NCBI GenBank assembly: GCA_021205715.1
Contig: JAJPXA010000137.1
Span: 1 to 17,492, forward strand
Reading direction: 5' to 3'
From: Bacillota bacterium
GTDB lineage: Bacteria > Bacillota > Clostridia > UBA1381
Length of the DNA: 17,492 nucleotides
Below are positions 1 through 7,400 of the stretch, in pieces. The first letter of the stretch is position 1; the number at the start of each line of letters is the position of its first letter. A program made the translations under genes and the position numbers. The notes under the pieces were generated by a model. That model was not told the DNA's origin. It did not search any database and saw only the letters and a list, made by a program, of their open reading frames with translations.

Positions 1-420
1 GCATGGGGGTGTGCCGTAAACACTGTGATCAAAAATAAGGGATATAAGGAAAATTGGTTTTGGTGGGGATTTTTCTTCGGAATTATCGCGCTCATTGTCG
101 CCTGCACCAGACCAAATCTCAGCGAGCGCAGAATTTATCAGGAGCAATATAATGCTTACCGCGACAACAAAACCATAAAGACCGGCGGTTGGAAATGCCC
201 GCATTGCGGAAGTTTAAACGCTTCATACGTCGGAACGTGCGGATGCGGAAGGGAAAAACCGAAGCCGGTTGTCAACGAACCAAAAAATGAAAAACAAACA
301 GAAATTAAAAATGACCTTGAGCGTCTGAATATGATAAAGGAATACAAATCTTTATTGGACAGCGGCATTATAACGCAAGAGGAATTTGACAAAAAGAAGG
401 CGGAATTGATTAAATTGTAA
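1..420 (+). CDS. Membrane-anchored zinc-ribbon / SHOCT protein, 5' partial
   Basis: The reading frame is open from the first base of the window to the TAA at 418-420, so the gene very probably starts upstream. A GTG at 25 could be read as a start, but it has no convincing ribosome site, and the KGY-x-x-NWFWWGFFFG stretch after it looks like the middle of a membrane region. In order, the protein shows an aromatic hydrophobic segment (GFFFGIIALIVA), a polar linker, a four-cysteine zinc ribbon (CPHCG, then CGCG about 15 residues later), a lysine-rich linker, and a C-terminal SHOCT-type helical hairpin (LLDSGIITQEEFDKKKAELI). SHOCT motifs are short C-terminal oligomerisation elements common in Firmicute membrane and phage-linked proteins. 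The molecular role is unknown. The domain reading is firm; the function is not. Confidence 0.8.
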   Translation, partial: AWGCAVNTVIKNKGYKENWFWWGFFFGIIALIVACTRPNLSERRIYQEQYNAYRDNKTIKTGGWKCPHCGSLNASYVGTCGCGREKPKPVVNEPKNEKQTEIKNDLERLNMIKEYKSLLDSGIITQEEFDKKKAELIKL

Positions 421-456
421 ACTTTTGAGCGAGTTTAAATCGTGCGGCGGGGGAAT

Positions 457-497
457 ATCCCGCGCTTTGCTTTAACGGCGGGGCGCGGGATGTTTTT
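457..497 (+). terminator. Rho-independent terminator after the zinc-ribbon gene
   Basis: A perfect 9-bp stem (ATCCCGCGC 457-465 with GCGCGGGAT 483-491) closes a 17-nt loop and is followed by GTTTTT. It lies 37 bases after the stop of the upstream plus-strand gene. The rest of 498-577 holds no gene that I can see. Confidence 0.7.
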
Positions 498-577
498 GCG
501 TTTGCGGATGCGGTTTTAAAAGCAGCAATACGCGCGTATATTCAAAAGGCGGTAATATCATAAAGCGCAAAATCAAT

Positions 578-616
578 AAGACCCCGCAGCCGCAAAAAAT
601 CGGTTGGGGGTCTTTT
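578..616. terminator. Stem-loop terminator, probably bidirectional, ending the esterase operon
   Basis: The arms AAGACCCC (578-585) and GGGGTCTT (607-614) pair perfectly. An inner CAGCCG/CGGTTG helix continues the stem after one bulged G and closes on an A-rich loop. It lies 60-100 bases beyond the stop of the minus-strand esterase, where that operon should end. The T-rich tail is cleaner on the plus strand (TCTTTT) than on the minus strand, so it may serve both convergent transcripts. Confidence 0.6.
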
Positions 617-677
617 CAATCGCTCAAATTTCACTTATATTCGCCGCCGCGAAGGTGTCGGTATGACAAGGCGATCG

Positions 678-3600
678 TCAGCTGTCTATTGAAATGCTCT
701 CTATCGCCACGGCGCACCACTTACCAAGGTTCAGGGTTATTTCGCTAACGTCCGTATCGCTTACTATTTCCACGGTCTGCCATTCGTCAAAATTGAAGCC
801 GTTTTGCAAATCAAGCGTTTTGGAGCCGATAACAACCGTAAGCGCGTTGTTATCGGCTGTTCTGTTTGTGCTTCCGTTATTGGTAGCCGACGGCTTTGCT
901 ATTTTTATCTTAATGGTTTTTCCCGCCTTAATTGTGCTCGGCAGCGTCAAGGTCATAACCTCGCTGCCGTTGCCGCCGGCACCCGCGAACAGGTAATATG
1001 CGTCGTTGTCCGCCTTAAAGCTTGACGTATACGGATAGTAGCCCGCGTTTTCGCTTGTGCTGTTGCGAAGCATAAGACAATTATAGTTGCCGCCTGTCGA
1101 GCTTGCCTTTATACCGGTGCTTCCGACAGAAACATCGCTCATATTCGTCTGGTCAAAGGCTTTTACAAGAACATATTCACTGCCGAATTCGTAATCTGTA
1201 ATCTCTATAACCGTGATTTGCGCCTCCGCGCTGACCGTTGTGCCGTTAAAGGTTGCCGTTACGGTAAGGGTTATTACGTCGCCCGCCGCCGCATTCGAGG
1301 GAATTGTAACCTTGCCGTCCGAAACTGTCGCGTCTTTGTCACACTCCCACGACCATACGGCTCCGTCGGGTATTATTTCGCCCTCGGTGTCATAAAGAAC
1401 AGCAGTAAATGCCTCCGTTGTAACTCCCGCCGCCGCGGTTTCCGCGCCGCCGCTAAGCGTTATGCTCGCGGGAATTTGTGTGTTCTTTGTAAGGGTATAG
1501 TTTTGAGATACATCATCGTCCGAAACAGTAAATCTGTTTTCCGTCGCGAGATACTCTCCGACAGTTGTGACCGCCTTATATGTACCCTCCGTCAAAACCG
1601 CGTTTACAACGCCGTGTGAGTCGGTTTCAAATGTTGCCGCATTATACTGCGTCGCACCGGTTCCCGATATTGTAACCTTTACGCCGCTTACCGGCGAACC
1701 ATCGGAGGTGTATGCGAGCGACACATTTTTGCCGTACTGTATAACAAGCTGCGGCGGGTTGTCGGAACCAACACCCGACATAAGCGCTACCGCCGCCTGT
1801 GTTGCCGCCGCGCTGAACGCGACCTTTTCGGGGCTTTCAAGCGATTTGATATAATCCGTCACGTCAATGGAGGAGTAATTGTTCGTTGGGAACACTGCCG
1901 AGGTGTTTACTCCCTCGTATGTCTTTATCGCCTCCGCGCCCGAGGATATTGCCGCATAATCGGAATATGTGTTCTCATTCGTCCAATCCGTGCCTACAGC
2001 CGATATGGTTATATCGCCGTTTCTGTCCTTGTTTATTTCATTCGTGTATATTTGAAGCGTTGCCGACTGTATCGCCGATGTGTCAATGTCCGTTAAATCG
2101 AATTTCATAAGCGGGTACGCGTTTCCGCTCGAATATGTGTTAAGGTACATATATTCACTGCTTGCTGTGTCCGCCGCTATATCGGCGCTTATCGTTGAGA
2201 AGCCGTCCGTAGTAATCGCGCCCTCGGATATAAGCGCGGTGTCCTCCGCCGTATATGTTACGGGTGCCGTTACCTCGACAGCCGCGTCACCCCAATCGGC
2301 AATCACGTTATAGAACGCCAAAACCGACCAGCCCGTAGCCTTATCCGTAAGCGTAGGAACAAAGTATTTGCCGTAGCAGCAGTCAACGGCGATTGTGCCC
2401 GCCATTTCCTCCTCAATAGTGAGTATAACGGTTTTGCCGTCCTCTTGAAGCTCCGCGTCCGTCACGGTGAGCGTTGTGCCCTTGCCGGTATTGCTTGAGG
2501 TCATATTGACATTTCCGCCCATTCGCACCGTAAATTCCTCGGTCAAATCGCCAAGAGAAATATCGACCTCGCCGTTTGTTATTCCAAGCCGCTTTGTGTC
2601 CTCTCTCAGATACAATCCGTCAGCGCCGACATTTTTAAACGTAAGCGTCAGTGTATGCTCGTCTGTAATGTCAACGGTGTCAATCGTCGGGTGCAGATAT
2701 GTAACGTCTGTTTTGCCGTAGACGCAGTTCAGCGCGACACGCGCCCATTCGTCACCCACGGTCAAATTCGATTTTGCGCTGTTATGGATAGTGTCGCCCA
2801 AATCGAGCGCGCCCGTTCCTACAACATATACATTGTCGTACAGCTCCGCGTTTTGACGCTGTATATCCTTTACATAGCTCCATGCGTCATAATAGCCGAG
2901 CGATGAGGTACTGTCCTGCTTCGCGTCATTAATCTGCGTAGTGATTATAGGCGTGTCCTCTCCGAAGAAATCGCGGAATTGCGAGAATATTTCGCCCTGA
3001 AGTCTTTCATAATCATAGGCGTAGCTTTCGTTCATCGTGTCATTGCAGCCCTGATACCAGAGTATGCCCTTAATATCGGTCGAAGGCATATTGTCAAAGC
3101 ACGCTTCGAGCGCGTTTATCAAATATCCGCCGGTTGAATCGGAGCTGTTTATGCCCTCCGCCCACTGGTATATGTATGTTCCGCCGACCGAGGATTGAAC
3201 GATACCCACCGGTACGCCCTCCTCCTCGGATATAATACGCGCAAACGACGTTACCGGCGATGTGCGGGTGCCCGTCTTAAAGAAATGTCCCTCGCCCGCC
3301 GGATGGCTCATTTGCTGCCAAGTGGTGTCCTCGGCGTATATGATGTGCATATCATCGGTTATCGGGTCGTCGGTGTTAGCGTTAAAGCCGTCGGTAATCG
3401 CGCCCATATCCGTCATATTCGATTGTCCCGCGGCAACCCATATATCGCCTACGCCGACATTTTTAAATTCCGTAACTCCGCCGTTCGCTTTAAGTGAAAT
3501 ATCGTACATACCCGCGTCAAGCGTAAGCGCCGCGCTGAAATCCCCGTCAGCGCTTACGGTCTGCGACGTTTTCTCGGCGGTTTCGATATTCTCGGCGGTC

Positions 3601-4370
3601 ACCGTAACGAAGTTCGATGCGGACGGATAAATCGGCTCCATCGTGTCCATGCCGTCCCATACCATTACTTTTATATTTCCGTATGCCTCATCGGATGTTA
3701 CCGTGGTAACGGAGCCGTCTTGCGGGGTAATTGTAACTCCCTTTAATGCCGCGTCATCGTTATAGTCCGCGATGATTATAACAGCGTCCTCAACATCATC
3801 GCCGAATGTGACGCTGACACTGTTTGCGGCAATCGCGATATTGCCGTCCGCGCTCTCAACCGCTCCCGCAAGAGTGATAACGGCTTGGTTGTTCTCGTCG
3901 CGCTGGTAAATCTGATAATCCGACGGCGCCTCGGTGAGATTTACGCCGTTTTCGTATGTAACAGTATCGTCAATTCCACCTATATACTCGCCGCCGACGT
4001 AGAGCTTAACGCTTTCCACGTTCCTTACGCGGTTAAATTCAAACGCGGTTTCATCGGTTCCGACAGAAATTGTGTTCTCATCGGTTTTTAAAAGCTTTCC
4101 GAATTTGTTGTACTGCTCCGCCTTAACCGTGACGCTCTGCGTTTCGTCCGCCGTAAGGTACGCGCGGATTATCGGATTATTTATCCGCATACCCATTATC
4201 ACGTCCGGCAACTCCGTTACAGTCGTTTCGTCCAAGTCGCTCCCGCTGTAGCAGGTCTGCGAGCCGACTACGTTTTGATGTGTAAACTTCGTCACCTCAA
4301 CCCCCTCCGTGTAAGCCGTAGTCATAAGTCCGCAGCAAATAATTGCCGCGGCAGCAATAAATTTTTTCAT
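678..4370 (-). CDS. Secreted multi-modular SASA-family carbohydrate acetylesterase
   Basis: An exported esterase of the SASA (sialate O-acetylesterase-like, SGNH) group, 1230 residues, predicted to remove O-acetyl groups from a glycan outside the cell. The start is the ATG at 4370, because GGAGAGG sits 4 bases upstream; an in-frame ATG at 4388 lacks such a site. Modules in order: Sec signal peptide (about 1-20); two beta-rich modules (about 55-140 and 160-255, the second ending in VMVWDGMDTMEPI); the esterase domain (about 305-555) with nucleophile motif AAGQSNM (Ser317), ILWYQGCND (from residue 436) and DTIH (Asp526, His529); a beta-sandwich to about 700; a DNRLRE/CBM96-like module (about 710-880); two Ig-like or carboxypeptidase-regulatory-like repeats (about 885-1055); and a C-terminal module (1060-1230) shared with the neighbouring fucosidase. 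There is no dockerin, SLH or LPXTG anchor. It is second in an operon behind the GH95 gene. Acetyl-xyloglucan, acetyl-xylan and O-acetyl sialic acid are all possible substrates. Confidence 0.85.
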   Translation of the reverse strand: MKKFIAAAAIICCGLMTTAYTEGVEVTKFTHQNVVGSQTCYSGSDLDETTVTELPDVIMGMRINNPIIRAYLTADETQSVTVKAEQYNKFGKLLKTDENTISVGTDETAFEFNRVRNVESVKLYVGGEYIGGIDDTVTYENGVNLTEAPSDYQIYQRDENNQAVITLAGAVESADGNIAIAANSVSVTFGDDVEDAVIIIADYNDDAALKGVTITPQDGSVTTVTSDEAYGNIKVMVWDGMDTMEPIYPSASNFVTVTAENIETAEKTSQTVSADGDFSAALTLDAGMYDISLKANGGVTEFKNVGVGDIWVAAGQSNMTDMGAITDGFNANTDDPITDDMHIIYAEDTTWQQMSHPAGEGHFFKTGTRTSPVTSFARIISEEEGVPVGIVQSSVGGTYIYQWAEGINSSDSTGGYLINALEACFDNMPSTDIKGILWYQGCNDTMNESYAYDYERLQGEIFSQFRDFFGEDTPIITTQINDAKQDSTSSLGYYDAWSYVKDIQRQNAELYDNVYVVGTGALDLGDTIHNSAKSNLTVGDEWARVALNCVYGKTDVTYLHPTIDTVDITDEHTLTLTFKNVGADGLYLREDTKRLGITNGEVDISLGDLTEEFTVRMGGNVNMTSSNTGKGTTLTVTDAELQEDGKTVILTIEEEMAGTIAVDCCYGKYFVPTLTDKATGWSVLAFYNVIADWGDAAVEVTAPVTYTAEDTALISEGAITTDGFSTISADIAADTASSEYMYLNTYSSGNAYPLMKFDLTDIDTSAIQSATLQIYTNEINKDRNGDITISAVGTDWTNENTYSDYAAISSGAEAIKTYEGVNTSAVFPTNNYSSIDVTDYIKSLESPEKVAFSAAATQAAVALMSGVGSDNPPQLVIQYGKNVSLAYTSDGSPVSGVKVTISGTGATQYNAATFETDSHGVVNAVLTEGTYKAVTTVGEYLATENRFTVSDDDVSQNYTLTKNTQIPASITLSGGAETAAAGVTTEAFTAVLYDTEGEIIPDGAVWSWECDKDATVSDGKVTIPSNAAAGDVITLTVTATFNGTTVSAEAQITVIEITDYEFGSEYVLVKAFDQTNMSDVSVGSTGIKASSTGGNYNCLMLRNSTSENAGYYPYTSSFKADNDAYYLFAGAGGNGSEVMTLTLPSTIKAGKTIKIKIAKPSATNNGSTNRTADNNALTVVIGSKTLDLQNGFNFDEWQTVEIVSDTDVSEITLNLGKWCAVAIESISIDS
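681..1193 (-). other. Shared accessory module, copy 1 (esterase C-terminus)
   Basis: This region encodes residues 1060-1230 of the esterase. It matches the N-terminal module of the GH95 protein almost end to end: Y-x-FGS-x-Y-x-x-(V/I)KAFD, then GYYPY, YYLF-x-G-x-GGNGS, TLTLP, AKP-x-ATNNGSTNR, and LGKW-x-A-x-A-I. The pattern suggests a beta-sandwich carbohydrate-binding fold. I do not recognise it as a named CBM family. Confidence 0.75.
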
Positions 4371-4390
4371 TATACCTCTCCTTTTCATAA

Positions 4391-4441
4391 ATCGGGATAA
4401 TTCGGATTTTATTAAAGCATACGATTCCGAATTATCCCGAT
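4391..4441. repeat. 16-bp perfect inverted repeat filling the fucosidase-esterase gap
   Basis: The arms ATCGGGATAATTCGGA (4391-4406) and TCCGAATTATCCCGAT (4426-4441) are exact reverse complements around a 19-nt loop. On the minus-strand mRNA the stem begins 6 bases after the fucosidase stop and ends 9 bases before the esterase ribosome site. No T-tract follows it, so it is not a standard intrinsic terminator. It may be an mRNA-stabilising or processing stem, or a translation-coupling element. Confidence 0.85.
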
Positions 4442-4447
4442 AAATGC

Positions 4448-7400
4448 TTAATTCGCCGCCGTGAAGGTGTATGTTTCACCGGCAACGGCGTTTTCTATTG
4501 TGCAGAGTCCGTCCGTGAACTCTGCGGCATTGCCGTTTAGCGTGAATGTGTTTTCCTTTTCGTAACCTATTGTAATATCACCGTCGGAGGCGGGAATAAT
4601 TTTTATTTCCGTTGCCTCGCCGTTTTCCCATTTAATCGACACCTCGGCGCCGTTCTTAGCCTTTATGCCGCTTATCTCGCCGCTGTCCCATACCTCGGGG
4701 AGTGCGGGCAGAATGTATATCGGCCCCGTCTGCGACTGCATCAAAAGCTCCATAACTCCCGCCGCGGAGCCGAAGTTTCCGTCAATCTGGAACGGTGAAT
4801 GTGTGTCGAACAGGTTTGAATACGTCTTTTTTGCAAGCTGATAGCGGAACAGCTCAAGCGCCTTATCGCCGTCAAGACATCTCGCCCACAACAGGAATTT
4901 ATTTGAACACGACCAGCCTGTCGAATCATCGCCGCGATTTTCCAAAACTATCTTCGCGCCCTCCAAAAGGTCGGGAGTGTCGCGGGATATAAGTGTTCCG
5001 GGGTACAAGCCCACAAGGTGCGAAATATGGCGGTGTACGGGGTCGCCTATCGCGGTTCCGTCCTCGTCCGTGTTATACGTTGTTTCCTCCGCCCATTCCT
5101 TAATTTGTCCGTCGTCGCCAAGCTCCACGGGAGTTTCGAGATGCTCTCTTATCTCTTTCCAAGCCGCGACCTTTTCTTGGTCTACGCCGAGTGTTTCAGC
5201 CGCCGCTATCGTGTAATCATACATTCCCGCGACAAGCTGCAAATCGTACTTTATACCCTCCTCTGTGGGGCCCTGCTCCGGCGAGCGTCCCGCCCAGGTG
5301 GTGTAATAATAGCCGTCCGGATATGTTTCGGTATCGGTAGTCGTCTTTTTCTCGTTCGTGTAGAGATACTGCGTGTAGAAATTTGCCGCCTTGCGCATTA
5401 TCGGATATATCTCGTTTTCCAAAAGCTCCTTATCGCCGCTTGTTTGGTACAAATCCCAAAGATTATACATAAGCCACGCGGTGTTGCCCGGAGATTGTAT
5501 GCTTGTCGAACCCGTCATATCGGTTGTACCCATTATCGCCTGCTTTGTATGCATAATGAACACATCGTCCGCGTCATCGTCCGAATCCGTAAACGTAATC
5601 GCGCCGTCCGCATACGTGTACGATTTCGGGGTGACCTTATACATATTTTTCGCAGTCACGCGTCCGGCGGGTATCTGCGACTCGAACCAGCGTATAAGCG
5701 ACTTTCCGCTGTCAAGCAAATTCGCGCCGCCCGCGAACCAGTAGTTCATTTCCATATTGATATTTATGCAATAGCACGAGCCCCATATTTCAGCCGTTGA
5801 CTGACACCATTTGCCCTGCAATGTCGCGGGCATCGTCGTTGAGCGCGACGATGAAATCATAAGGTATCTCGCGTAATTATAATGCAGCTCCTCAAGGTGC
5901 TTGTCAAGGTTCTGATAAGCCGAAGTATCATACGTTACCTTTGTTGTTCCGTCCTCCTGCGATGCCGCGCTTACAACACTGCCGTAGGAGGATTGCAGCT
6001 CGTCTGTCGGCGTTTGGCATATCTCGTCATCGTCCGTAAGGGAAAATTTAACCGTGTCAAACTGCTCTTTATAGTCGGCAATATGCTCGGCTTTAAGCTC
6101 GTCATAGCTCATTGCCGCCGCGCCGCTCATTCTTTCCTCCGCCTTATCAATCGCCGCTTGAACGCCCTCGGTACTCTTATACGGCGTTTTCGTCATATTA
6201 ACACTGCCGTCGGCGTTAAGCTCGAATTGATCCTTGTCGTAATCGGTTGCCGCCGTCACTATTATCGTAACGCCTGTCGCACCGCTTACGTTCACCGTGT
6301 TATAGCCGTCCGTAACCGTTCCGTCGTCGGCGATAACCTTTACCTTTGTGCAGTATTCCAAATCCGATTCCTGATTCCAAGCCGCGTTTCCGCTTGACGA
6401 ATACGGCTCGCTGTCCTTTAGCTTGCCTATTATAGTAATCTCGCCGTCATTTACCGTTACTTCGCCCGGGTGCATTGATACCGGATTAACATCAAAGCTT
6501 AACGCACCTACCGTGTCGGCGGTATATCTGAACACAAGCGCCTCTTTCGGGTATGACGCGAAGTATTCGCGGTTATAGGTCACACCGTCATATTCATATT
6601 GAACGTGCGCCACGCTCTCATCGAGATTTAAGTCGCGGTAGTAGTTATTCACCGCGGCACTCTCGGGCATATTAAAATCAACAAATATATTGCCGACGCT
6701 CATATAGCCGTTTATGCCCTCGCTCATATTGCTGTTTACGGCGGACGATGAAACCGAGGTTTGTGTTCCTCTGTAGCCCGCCGCCCAGAACGTTTCCTCG
6801 TTAAACTGAATTTGGTCTTTATCGGGCATACCGAATACCATACCGCCCATATATCCGTTGCCTATCGGCAGAGCCTTTTGCTCCCAATCCGCGCTGTCAC
6901 GCGCGTAAATGCTGTTGTTCGCGCCGTTCGCGCTTGCAAGATACGCGCCTGTTTTGTACCACAGCACATTGTCAACTGTCTGTTCGGGATAGTCGTTGTC
7001 ATATGTGTAGCTTACGTTGAGCGCAGACACGTCAACTAAGTCGGGATCAACGCCGTAAGGCGCGCCTGAGGGCGATATTATACCCGCGCCCATACCCAAG
7101 CCGGATTTTGTTCCCGTTATCCAGTCCGATACAAGCGGTATATTTTTATATTCACCCGCGGAGGTTAAAACCACCTCGTCCGAAACAACGGTTCCCTCTT
7201 CATTGGTATCGTCTGTATCTCCGCTTGTTATCGCGTCAGCCGTTTGTGTGAGCGGTTTCATAGTGCTTACGCTGTCCCAAAGGAATACTTTAAATTCATC
7301 GGAAAGCTCGGTATCGGCAACCTCGATTTCATTTTCACCGCTCGAAAACTCGGCGGTCTTTACCTTTGCACTCTTTAAAACGCCGTTCTCATACTGCGCT

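Noticed and set aside
4310..4370. Lipoprotein signal (lipobox) at the Cys pair of the esterase signal peptide
   Set aside because: The residues before the cysteines (Ile-Ile, then Cys) do not fit the required Leu-Ala/Ser-Gly/Ala-Cys pattern; an ordinary Sec signal fits better.
4371..4388. Upstream in-frame start ATG at 4388 for the esterase
   Set aside because: The bases between the two ATGs are the ribosome site (GGAGAGG) for the ATG at 4370. The same logic rejects TTG 8989 for GH95, TTG 10139 for TetR, the 10749 start for MATE and TTG 16905 for the DUF5662-like gene.
5018..5800. 260-codon plus-strand open frame inside the GH95 gene
   Set aside because: It is antisense to the conserved catalytic domain, is rich in Arg/His/Cys without domain logic, and lacks a ribosome site. 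Many similar antisense frames run along both large genes, as expected from their codon bias.
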